A stretch of 64,000 bases of DNA from Hexactinellida sp. DTS-2022 (taxonomy: Eukaryota > Porifera > Hexactinellida): NCBI GenBank assembly GCA_028753945.1, contig JAPNXP010000008.1, positions 4,030,001 to 4,094,000 on the forward strand. The letters are read 5' to 3'. Both the position numbers and the translations under genes were made by a program. The number at the start of each line of letters is the position of its first letter. The first letter of the stretch is position 1. The notes beneath the pieces were generated by a model. That model ran no database searches, had not been told where the DNA came from, and was given only the letters and a program-made list of their open reading frames with translations. Positions 12,348 through 23,300 of the stretch are shown here, piece by piece.

Positions 12348-12815
12348 TCAAAATTCATTAATCCCAAAAAATCTTACTAAATGGAATAGAGGTAGCTTCG
12401 GAAGGACGCCAACGAAGAGAGCGATTATATTTACAATGGAATGGTTGATGTCGTATTCTGTGTAGAAGCTAGCTAGAATAAATAAGAACACTGGCACAAC
12501 AATCAACATTTTCTTTGTCCAGGTCATCTGTTTGCCTTTGTCGATCTGCTCCCAATGAGTGCGAAACTTTATCGCTCCCCCATCCACTGTTTCCGTGTCA
12601 AACGGCGCTCCTTTCACAAAGTGAAATGCGAGATATGAAGTAAACGAGTGCAACACATTTGTGAGAGTCCATGCCACCGCGGTTGATAAGAAAGGAATGC
12701 TCATCAGAGAGAAATGGAGAATGGCTATTATCGTAAAATATGTTAGCCAGAATCCGTTATGATTGATCCAATAGGCGTTTGGATTTTTTTGCGAGTGGAG
12801 TGAGCCAATTTGCAT
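12348..12815 (-). CDS. ORMDL: ORMDL sphingolipid regulator
   Basis: 155 residues, the full family length (about 153). ORM proteins sit in the ER membrane and inhibit serine palmitoyltransferase, the first step of sphingolipid synthesis, when ceramide is high. Diagnostic stretches are all present: the NPN near the N-terminus, WLTYF, WTLTNVLHS, FHFVKGAPFDT, THWEQIDKG, ASFYTEYD, LPKLPLFH and the terminal VRFFGINEF. The coding region is one exon. A splice acceptor (TTACAG) two bases before the ATG suggests an intron in the 5' UTR. Confidence 0.97.
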   Translation of the reverse strand: MQIGSLHSQKNPNAYWINHNGFWLTYFTIIAILHFSLMSIPFLSTAVAWTLTNVLHSFTSYLAFHFVKGAPFDTETVDGGAIKFRTHWEQIDKGKQMTWTKKMLIVVPVFLFILASFYTEYDINHSIVNIIALFVGVLPKLPLFHLVRFFGINEF

Positions 12816-13645
12816 GTCTGTAAGTAAAGATTTGTAACTGTCCTAATTAAATAAGTATTAATTAGTTAATAATTGTATAACTGATTTGAAATAATATTAT
12901 TATTTCCTCTACATTCTTATCTGATACAATATTTAGTATATACTTTAGCAACCCTATTAGCAAGTCACTTTTCACCCCAAGCCATTTGATGTAGAGTGAG
13001 TTCTTTAATAGCAAAATCATATTTCGTCAAAACGCGACTTCAGTACGCGAACTGTATTAGATTAAATAGAATACTTGTTTATAGTAAAGAAAATTGGATG
13101 GGGAACTGATAATGTCTATTAAGATAAGTTAATTAGAATCAGCCCCATAAGGTTGATTTATAGGTAAATAATGCTCCTTTATTTCACAAGTTACATTGTA
13201 ACTGATACTCCATTAATTGCAACTGTAAAAGACGTTACATTAATTAGCAAGGAGTTATATTAATCTTAGAATAGAATTATAATATTTTAGTCTACCTGTA
13301 AGAACTATCTCCATAAGTGTTGAGTAGCTAAAGTATCATTTTACAGAAAAATATGTATCATTATATTCGTCACAACTAATACGAGCGGTCATTTTCCTTC
13401 AATAATTATCAAACGTAGAAGGCAGATCATTATTGGATTCTATTATTAGTATACATTACCAGAGGAGGAATATTTGCAATAATATTTATTATTATCTACT
13501 TTCTATCCAAACCTTTGGTCGATCGAGTATTGTTGCCGTTTACAAACTTGCTACAAGTAACCTACGTCTTTAGAACCTTGTGATGCAATACAAAACAGAC
13601 GTAATACTAGTATACTAGTATAAATGGGCGCTAACACACAAATAA
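12816..13645. other. Divergent intergenic region between ORMDL and the NagB-like gene
   Basis: About 830 bp of AT-rich DNA between divergently transcribed genes. It probably holds the ORMDL 5' UTR intron and promoter on the left and the NagB-like promoter on the right. No coding exon or clear repeat was seen. Confidence 0.5.
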
Positions 13646-13648
13646 TTT

Positions 13649-13680
13649 CTATATATTTAAAGAAATATAATTCAGTTCAA
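13649..13680 (+). promoter_or_regulatory. Candidate TATA box and initiator of the NagB-like gene
   Basis: CTATATATTTAA at 13649-13660 is followed about 20 bases later by TTCAGTTCAA (13671-13680), which resembles a TCAGT initiator. The ATG is at 13696, so the implied leader is very short. The call rests on motif and spacing only. Confidence 0.45.
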
Positions 13681-13695
13681 CTCTTACGTTAAAAA

Positions 13696-15966
13696 ATGGA
13701 TTGCAAATTATACATGGTGGAACAGAAGAACCTGCAAGAAACAGGCTTGCAAGAGAAATATCCTTCTGAGCCAGTAAAGCTATTCGAGTCCACCAACCCG
13801 CTCCAACTTGGCCAGATGTCAGCGCTCGCGTTCATTGAATGGGTCGTTGAGAATCCGAAAGGAGTTATCTCTCTGCCCACAGGCAAAACTCCGGAGTTCA
13901 TGATTCGCTGGCTGAGCCACTTCAAGCTCCACGGGTACCCAGATAGCGAGGGGAAGATGTGCGAATTTCCGGATACTTCTCAACTCACATTCGTTCAGAT
14001 GGACGACTTCTTCCCAGAGTCGCATAACAGCTTCTACAGATACATCAAACAGTACTACCAGCCGTTACTAGAGATCCCCGATGACAGAATTCTAACTATT
14101 CCCACCGAGGAATACTCGCATCTGTTCGCTTCCTGTCAAGAGTCGTACCTGAGTCTGCGAGAAAAGCCGGCTGACACTCTAACGGCTCTCCAGCAGCAGC
14201 TGAAGGCCGCCTTGGAGGAGATGGGAGAGAAGTGCCACCAGTACGAAGAGAAGATCAAGTCTCTGGGTGGGATAGGCTGTGCGTTCTACGGCATAGGCCC
14301 CGACGGACATATTGCATTCAACATGCAGGACAGTCAGTGCACAGTGACTCACATAACTGAGCTCAACTATCCCAGCGCGGCGGCTGCGGCCTGTGACCTA
14401 GGAGGAATACAGAATGCCCGAAACAAGCTAGCTTGGACTATCGGCACAGACACGATATGTTTCGGACTCAAAAACAATCCCAAAGCGCGGGCATTCCTTT
14501 GCGCAGCTGGTCAGAAGAAATCTGAGATAATAGCTCAGACCCTGTCTAGCCCGCCCGCCGCCCGCTACCCTGCCAGCTGTCTGCACGGGCTGCCGGGCGC
14601 CAGGTACTACCTCACTCACAGCGCCGCCTCACAAGTGGAGTCTAGGAAGGCTGTGCGAATACTGGCGTTTGAAAAGGGCGCGTTACCAGAGGAGGTTATA
14701 GACGAGACGGTTTGCCATATCGCATTGCAGCACAACACACAGATAATCTGTATTACCGCCGAACAGCTGAGTTCGTCGCTGAGCGGGTCTGCTCTCCTGA
14801 AGAGAGTTACGCAGCCGCTGGCTACCGTGCTGGAGTCTGTACACAGCAGGATTCACTGCAAGCTGTCTCCGCCGCCCTCGGGCAAGGTGATAGAGGAGAA
14901 TGGACCACACCATGATGACATCATGTTATCCCACGGCACCCTCCTGAGGGAAATGAGGACTATGGATAACGTACACCACGTGTCCTATGGGACTAGCGGC
15001 TTCACTGCTGTCAGTAACGAGTACTTGCTGTCTCTGCTAGAAGCAGTAGACTTCGAGTTCATAGAACAAGCGACAGATAGGATATTCGCCGACTCCAAGT
15101 ATCCTTTGATGGACGCTTTCAAAGAGGCGTTCAGTGCCAAGCTCGCAGAAGAACTGACCCGTATCGAGAAGGAACTCATGCTACTCTCCCTGAAGTCAGT
15201 GTACCGTCTTCAGTCCAGTGAGGAGGTTAGTCTTCAGCTGCAAACGATTGTAGACTATCTACGCGCCGCGCCGCCCGGGGCAAAGGACAGCGGAGATGTC
15301 CAGCTGTTCAAGGGCACCATCAGAGAGCTGGAGGCGGAGCGCATGTGGCATATCCATGGTGTTCCGTTGGAGCACGTGCAACACCTGCGACTCTCCTTCT
15401 ACAAAGGAGATCTCTTCAACCCGCAGCCCTCGCAGGAAGACATGCTGGCGATCGCAGACCGTATCGACAACATACGGCCAGATATCCTAACGGTGACGTT
15501 TGACCCGGAGGGCTCTGGTCCGGACACACACTTTAAGAACCTCCAAGCCTTCACAGGGGGGCTCCGTCTCAACTCGGACCGCTGGCTGGCAGAGGGCTAC
15601 AACCCAACCATCTGGTGCTACCGCAATGTGTGGTTCCGATTCACAGCCGCAGAGACCAATCTCATAATGCCCACCAGGCGCAGCGACATGACAGAGAACC
15701 ACGAAATATTCATGAAATGTTTCTCGAGCCAAGCGAGGGCAGAGTTCCCCGATCCGGACCACGACGGGCCGTTCACCGAGAAATGCATAATCCTACAAGA
15801 GCAGCAGCTGCAGGACATTAAAACGCTCCTGGGCGCATGCGCAGTAGAAGAGCACGCTAGCGCACAGTTCCGCAATGCCTCCGGACTGGTGTACGTGCAG
15901 CAGCACTCTCTGCAGGAATACCTGGCCACTGTGGGCGCCGCTATAAAAACCAGGACAGTACAGTGA
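13696..15966 (+). CDS. Glucosamine-6-phosphate deaminase-like / PIG-L-like fusion protein
   Basis: Intronless, 756 codons. The N-terminal third is a NagB/isomerase domain: LPTGKTPE (phosphate loop), FVQMDDFF (family catalytic Asp region), GIGPDGHIAFN, AWTIGTDT and NNPKARAF. NagB converts glucosamine-6-P to fructose-6-P and ammonia. The catalytic Asp and His of DGHIAFN are present, but the Glu that normally follows (HIAFNE) is Met here. The C-terminal half has GPHHDDIMLSHGTLL, resembling the PHPDD zinc motif of LmbE/PIG-L de-N-acetylases, and GPDTHFKNLQAF, which could supply the third ligand. I recall similar NagB-LmbE fusions from bacteria such as Bacteroidetes. No signal peptide is seen, so it is probably cytosolic. 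It differs from its intron-rich neighbours in having no introns and a higher GC content. A poly(A)-type AATAAA lies near 16069. Confidence 0.85.
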   Translation: MDCKLYMVEQKNLQETGLQEKYPSEPVKLFESTNPLQLGQMSALAFIEWVVENPKGVISLPTGKTPEFMIRWLSHFKLHGYPDSEGKMCEFPDTSQLTFVQMDDFFPESHNSFYRYIKQYYQPLLEIPDDRILTIPTEEYSHLFASCQESYLSLREKPADTLTALQQQLKAALEEMGEKCHQYEEKIKSLGGIGCAFYGIGPDGHIAFNMQDSQCTVTHITELNYPSAAAAACDLGGIQNARNKLAWTIGTDTICFGLKNNPKARAFLCAAGQKKSEIIAQTLSSPPAARYPASCLHGLPGARYYLTHSAASQVESRKAVRILAFEKGALPEEVIDETVCHIALQHNTQIICITAEQLSSSLSGSALLKRVTQPLATVLESVHSRIHCKLSPPPSGKVIEENGPHHDDIMLSHGTLLREMRTMDNVHHVSYGTSGFTAVSNEYLLSLLEAVDFEFIEQATDRIFADSKYPLMDAFKEAFSAKLAEELTRIEKELMLLSLKSVYRLQSSEEVSLQLQTIVDYLRAAPPGAKDSGDVQLFKGTIRELEAERMWHIHGVPLEHVQHLRLSFYKGDLFNPQPSQEDMLAIADRIDNIRPDILTVTFDPEGSGPDTHFKNLQAFTGGLRLNSDRWLAEGYNPTIWCYRNVWFRFTAAETNLIMPTRRSDMTENHEIFMKCFSSQARAEFPDPDHDGPFTEKCIILQEQQLQDIKTLLGACAVEEHASAQFRNASGLVYVQQHSLQEYLATVGAAIKTRTVQ

Positions 15967-16140
15967 CCTCCTATACACAGTTATCTACCTACCAACTCAG
16001 CATGATATAATTATAATACATTTCATATTGAAACATAATAGGATGTTATCAGTTGTTATCAGTCACAATAAATAACAAATCAAGTGTAAGCTGATTGGGC
16101 TGCCAGATCCTATAATAGCTATTTAGCTAAGTGGTGCGTG

Positions 16141-19100
16141 TTAAGGGGACTGTACTAAATCCTCCAATATATCTTCGTCCTCTACCTGACTCTGCTGCTG
16201 GCTCAGCTGCGGCTCTCCGGCCTCCGCCACCGAGAGTCCGAGAGCCAGGCCGATGCTCTCCATCGCCTTTTTGCTTATGTAGTAATTCAGGTTTATAGAC
16301 GGATCTCTGCTCTTTAGCTCGTCTATCAGAGTGTATGCTTGTTGGTTGTTTCCTAAGTGAGAAGTAAACATATCTACAGTAGAACCTCAGCTCAGTAATA
16401 CGAAATCTCCGTTAAAATACGAATACTATTCCAGTCAACTTTTACGCCATTTCAATACAAATGACACCGGTTATTACTAATTCCGGATAAGGCGAACAAA
16501 TTTTGACTAATCTACTGTAATTGGTATTCAGTTAAAAATTAAAACATACCAGTGGCTACGTAGAAATCCACGAGTATACCGTACACGTCTCCTATTTTGA
16601 TAGCAACATCGACCTTGGGATCTTCCAGTAGCTCCCTGCAGCGAGAGACAGCTGCCTGCTGGTCTGTCTGGAACAGCTCTCTCGCTTCCAGGAATCTCTC
16701 GATAAGACCGATCCTCTCTTTGTACAGGGCCACCCGTCCCTCGAGCTCCTGCGCACTCATGCTCTTAGCTCTCGTTAGGTACTTGAGAGCCTCGCTGAGA
16801 GCCCCCACTGCCTTCTCGTAGTTCTGGTAATCATCTATCTCCACCTGGAGGTGTACGTGTATAAGTGTTTATTTATAAACTATACGTATTGTACGGCCCT
16901 TCGATAGAAATTCAATAGGCTAGTATGAACGGATGATATTCGAAGGGATGAATTTTGAATTTCGAGTTTACATATTCTATTCTAAATATTTGTTGTCTAT
17001 AAAATTAGTAACAAATTGACGATATTCCAATTGAATTTTCAACAATTACATTTGGGATATAAGTGTAGAAATACACTAACTGAAGTACCTGTGCGCAATG
17101 CTCGTAGAACATAGCCAGACTATCGAAAGACTTTCCTTTCGTGTAGAATAGAATGATATGCTTCATGATATTAGAGTCCTTCTTCCAGTCCAGGGATTGC
17201 AGGTAGTTAGCTGCCATCACGTATACTTCTCTTTGACGACTGACGTTCGTAAAGAATATTATCTTCTCCATGTCGCCAGACTTGAGTAGGGCCTTCATTG
17301 CCTTTGTCTTCTGTCCAGCCTGTGTGTACTTCTTAGCCGCTAGATGGTACGACTGCTGCCGCATACAACTGTCCGCTATGCTCTCTAGGATCCTAGTTCT
17401 ATTCTGGGCAGTGTTGGGATCTTCTTCCTCTGTTTTGGCTAGTGTCATTCTCTCAGCCAGTTCCTCCGTGATGTACACATTCTGTTTGATGCACAGTTCC
17501 AACGCTTCGAGGTACTTTCCTCCCAAAAGCAACAGCTCCACTGCTTTGTCGCACCTGAAAAGATTTGTTAAAAATGCTATAAAGTTGTATGCGAATAATA
17601 GTCCGCTTACTGTCCGAATTCGATGAAGAACTCTGCACACTTGTTGATGAGATTGGGGTTGGTGTTCTGGTCTAGATCTTCCACCATTTGTCTAAGCGCT
17701 TCGAACTGCTGAGTTCTGAAGCACAGCTCTATAGCGTATCCTAGGTTACCGCCCTTGTGGTACAAGATGGCTGCCTTCTCGTGATGGCCTCGCGATTCAA
17801 AGTACCTACACACATTATACAGTAACACCAGGGGACCGTCAATATGTGTCCGGCTTATCCGGACTTCGTATTAACCGGTGTCATTTGTATTGAAAAGGCT
17901 TTGAATGGGACTGAAATATGTTCTTATTAGCCTATCAATCAGAATTTCGTATTACCGTGTACTCATACTAACGAGGTTCTACTGTCTACAGTATATGCTA
18001 CATTATACGATACGTTACTACAGTAGTACGTACCTGGCTACGCCCAGCATGTCCGCGGGCCTCGCGAGCAGAGCTAGCGTCATCAGGTCTGCCTCGAGTC
18101 CGGCTTCCTTAGCAATAGCGATAGCGTTCCTGTAGCTCTTAGCCTTAGTGTAGAAATGCATAGCGGTTTGTGCGTCCTTGGGCTCGAACAGCTGAGAGGC
18201 CAGATGGTAGCACGCGGCCTTATCGCCGCACCTCTCTGCGTAGGAGCGCGCCTTCTCGAACTGTCCGAAGTAGCAGTACATGCGGACCAGGGACATGTGG
18301 TCCTGCGCAGCCTCGTAGAACTGCATTGCACTGTCCATTTCACCTAATGTAGTACAGTATTACTCCGAACTCGGTATAACGTACCCCCTCGGAATGGAAA
18401 ATAAGTACGTATTATGCGAGTAATGTATATCGTACTGCTTTATAAACTTTAGTACAATTTAGTACATTCTAAGCCGAAGTACGTACTAACTACTAACCCA
18501 GTTATGTAATAAACGAGTTACACTGTATTAATTAATTGCAATATCAACTGCTAACTGTAACTACATTTCTGCATTATTTATATAAGAAATGAAATTAAAC
18601 TATAATATTACCTAAACTTTCCAGGTACTCTGCCCACCACTTCCTGAGTGTTCTATCTTTCGAATTGAGAATATAATCCGCTAGTCTGTCCTGGTCATCG
18701 AACAACATCCGTGGTACTTCATTGTGGTGTGTGTCCGACTTCTCGTACTCCCCCACAGCTCCGTTTATATCTCCGATAGACTCTAGGAACTGGGCCTTCT
18801 TGAAGTGAGTTCTCTTCAGATGCATTCTAAGAGGTCGGAATCAAAGTTCATCCGGGAATTTATAAGGAAATTTTTATAGGAGCGCGAAAATCTAGAGATG
18901 CTCTCATAGGCGTAATATAGAATGTGTAATTTATGCGCGTGTGCAAATTAAATCTAGGCATACAAAATTTGGCTGGATGAAAGTCCGGTCGGTATATACC
19001 GGTCTATTAATAAATAAGTTGCTAATACCTGTCCTGACTCTCTCCCACCTGCACCGCTTTCTCCCACTGGCCCGTGGCCTGGTACAGCTTGTTGAGCAGA

Positions 19101-20268
19101 TCGTACCGACCGCAGGCTGTGTACAGCTCCTCAGCCTCGTCGTACATGCCCAGCTGGAGAGCCAGCATAGCTACGCGAGCCTCAACCTGACAATATAGCT
19201 ATACAGTAGTGTTCTCTTAATACATACACCAATGGACGGTCCATATCTGTTCGTCTTATCAGGAAATTCGTATTATTCGTGTTCGTACTAACGAGGTTCT
19301 ACTGTAGTAGTGTTCTTTTAATAACAATTGCTCTATTAGCAAGTTATTTTCTGCTAGCTTTTAATGTTAATTTAGTTCCTCTAATAACAAGTTCATAGCA
19401 AGAATATTATGTGCAAATGCGACTTGCTATATAGTACCCGAACTGTAGAATAGTAGTTACTGAGTAGGCTATAATACGTGTGCTGTCTGCTGAGCTAGCA
19501 GAATATAATTCTGGAGAATAACAACTGTTAATACGGTAATTAGTGATGTTATTAAACCGATCAGCTTACATTGCATTGTTTGCCAAATTACGTGTGCAAT
19601 CGACCTGGAATGGAATTGATTAATGGAATTTCGATTCTCTCTTATAAAAGTGAACTTCCTCTGTAATATAATCAGAAATATATTACTGTATGTTAGTATG
19701 TACGTATGATAGCAGCAAAGTTATTAATATGATTCTCTGTAAATTATAATGATTTGCTGAGAATCTTTATTCTACCTAGCTTATCCTTGCTATAGAACTG
19801 ATGACTTAAGTATAAATTAATACTTATTATCACCTCGGGTTCGTTCTTGGCTTCTCTGAGTGCCCTCGCCGCTCGCACGTGCTTCATGTTCCCCAGACAG
19901 ACAGCGGCCACGTCTAGCCGTCTGCTCTTAACGCACATCTTCGCCATGTTCTCCCACACCGCCTGACTCTTGATAAGCTTAATGGAGCGAAAGGCTGCGT
20001 CCATGTCCCCGACAGTAGAATGGTAGCTGTAGTCGGACATGGCTCTTATGGACTCCCTATCGTTCTCCTGCACAGTTGCAATATATAAAAGCGGTTATAG
20101 CAAACAACAGGGTTTGGTCCATGCGCGTAAAGTATAATTTGTTAGCGTATAATCACACAAAATTCGAAACACATTGCACGTCCTATTCTAACTCCTTTGG
20201 AACAGCTGTCTATAGCTTACCTCCATGCCAACAAAGTCCTTTAGAGGTCTACGAGCAATATTATTATT

Positions 20269-20313
<45 letters not shown>

Positions 20314-23300
20314 CTGTGAAGCTTCAGACTCCTCTCCTTCAGCGGTCTCTCTCGCTCGCTTCTGCGTCAGTATGTAGTTGGGGACATCGCACCCTATAAG
20401 GCCTGAATGTGCGTCATAACATTATACTATAGTAATACAGGTAAACCTCCCAAAGCGGCACCTCCGAGTAGCGGCAACCTCCGAGAAGCGGCACAAAATC
20501 ATTCTCCCGATGGGTGCCGCTTTGGGAGTTTTACCTTACGAGCAACCTCCCAAAGCGGCAACCTCCGAGAAGCGGCACAAAATCATTCTCCCGATGGGTG
20601 CCGCTTTGGGAGGTTTACCTGTACTACTATATGTGCGTACCTAGGTCATTAGACTGCATAGCGGTAATGTCGTGTATGACAATGGTGCTATCTGACGTAA
20701 CGAATAGTGAAATCAATAATCTCGCATTCATTTTTGTATAATTTCCCGCTCTTCTTCCTCTAATTTTCCCTTTCTTAGAAATGTTGCTGAGTGTGTGGCT
20801 CTCGCACACCAGCAGCCTGGGATCCCTCGCGTCCCAGAAGTGAGAGACCGGAGCCAGGTCTCGTAGCTTCGACATGTGCTCGCTCTGTTATCGGTAGAAA
20901 TATTAAGAAATAGTAATAATGAATATTAATCTCGTTACTACCTGATCTTTGAATTCCCTTTGACCAGAGCTAGGCTCAACTCCACTGGTTTTAGGCAAGT
21001 GTATTTCTCCATTGGAGAAGTCTATGTATGCAAGCGTGTCATTCTCCAAATTCCAGATCAGCACTTTGCTATCTGGGAACCCTTCCTATAAGAATATTAT
21101 AAACTAATTATTTAATTCACACTGTTATTGTTGGTGAGTTATTCTCATTACCTATAATTCACTTTTCAAATACCTGTATTGATATGAGTTTTTGGTATTA
21201 AATCTTATTCATATATCTGCGGCCGTTATAAAGTTAAGTTCAAACTTAAAAGTTGTAGAGCGTTTCTATTCCTGAATATTCGTACACACCTTAGTTAGCA
21301 TAATGATGCTAATCTTGTTGCCAGTGGCATTGCATTTTATAGAATGAATCTGTTCAATAGAAGGGAACAGGTCTGTAAGCTTTCTGTTGTGAATCAGCTT
21401 AGCTTCTCTCCGAGACACATTCCACACGCGCAGCCAGTTCTTACTGGTCGCTGCTAACAGGAATCCGTTTTCCACGAATATAGAAGTGTACTCCCCCTCT
21501 CCCTCCGATAGCCTGAGGTTCTGTTTAACAGTACCCTGGAGTGTGGTTACCTATATTTAGAAAGTATAAGAAGTCCAGTTGATACGTGTAATCTCCGATA
21601 ACAATTATGTGATAATTATTCAAAATTAGTCCTTTTCAAGATTGTGTAACTATTAATGCAAGTGTATTGTATTACAGCATGCTTCACAGTGTACGTACCT
21701 GTAGTACGTCTGGTAACATGACGAGTGCACTCTGATCAAAGAGCATAATATTCCTAGATTTGGAAGAGAAGCTACCAGCTGGCCTGATGTGAGCCTTGCC
21801 GTGGATAATCTCAAACACGAGCACTTTGTCTCCGTTCCACACCGTCACATGCTCCCGGGTTACAAACACACCTTTTATCTGAATGTCTGTCCGCATCTTC
21901 AAGCTGTTTTCTACACACATTATTGCTCTGTTGAAAGATTCAATATATCAGAATTGTTCTGATATTATATTTCACTTTAGTATAGGTATTATGTCTACAG
22001 CAGCAGAACTGATTACCAACCCGTGTTATGGCTTGAGATGGATAGCTCGTGAGCTGACACTTGCACGACTGCCATCTCCTGGTTGTAGTGGGTGCTCATA
22101 ACGTGCTGCTTCAGTATGAATACGGAAGTGGAGTTGTTAGCAGAGAGAATGTCTCTCTTTCTGCAGAACCCAACCTCGCTGATGCAGCCACTCAGCTGGA
22201 TGGTAGTCACCGGCTCCCAGGCTTCTAATGGAACAGTTACAGTGAACCTACGCTTATTAATTATACATTGGTTCTTGATATTTGTCCTAATTAGGACAAA
22301 TATCAAATATCAAGTGAATGTAGTTTCATTCCAATTCATAACTTATTTAATAAATATTTTTATTAAGAATACACAATTGAGCCTGTTTATTTCATTTTAA
22401 TTGAGTGTAAACTTACATACAATATAATGTAGTACATTCTTATTACAAACAAAACTCAGTTTTTCATTTGTAGTACAAGCATAGATAATGTCATTATGTT
22501 AACAAATGGGGATTTGAATGAGCGTGTGTTGTTTTATAATAAACAGATATGTAAACTTGAGCACGACACAAGTATATTGTAGTATGTTACAAGGAGAATA
22601 CACTCATGTTGATGGTGAATAGCTGTATGCAGCCCGTCTGTCTCAGCGACACCACGGCCATCTGGTCATTCGGTGAGTAGGCTATCCCGAGAGGAAGGCA
22701 GAACTCGCCTGTCTTTGAGTTCGGCCTGCCTATACATCTAGCCAGCCTCCCAGTGGGGGTGAATATCTTGAGACAGTGTCTGTCGTGGTCCCCTAGCACG
22801 ATGCAGCCGCTGGCGTCCAGTGTGAAGAAGAAACTGGACTCCACGTCCCTCCCGGGCCCGCGGGATATTATATTCGCTAAGGAGTCCCCAGCGAGGCTGA
22901 ATATGTGCAGACACGGGCTCCGCTTGTCCAGCACGTACACCTGGCTGTTCCGTACTTTCACGTCATCTGGCTGCTTAACTTTTCCCTGAACGAACACTCG
23001 TATGAATTGCAGATCATTGCTGAATATCTGCAGTCGGTTATTCTCAGTGTCGCATACGAACAGTTCGCTCTGCGTTTCACTAATCTCGTGAACAGTTATA
23101 CCAGAGGGACTCTTGAAGCACCCTTCAGCCGATCCCCACTTGCCAGCCTTGGCTATTAGTCTCCCGCTAAGGTCGAATGACTTTATGCACGCATGGTTCC
23201 CTACCTTGCCGACCTTAAGGAACGAGTTGTTAGCCTCCGTCACGTACAGCTTGTCTCTGTGTGCCTCCACGCCGTAGGGATGCTTAACGTCGGTGATAGC

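Noticed and set aside
20407..20741. Short plus-strand frames with [17 protein letters not shown] repeats
   Set aside because: They are translations of the duplicated MITE in an IFT140 intron.
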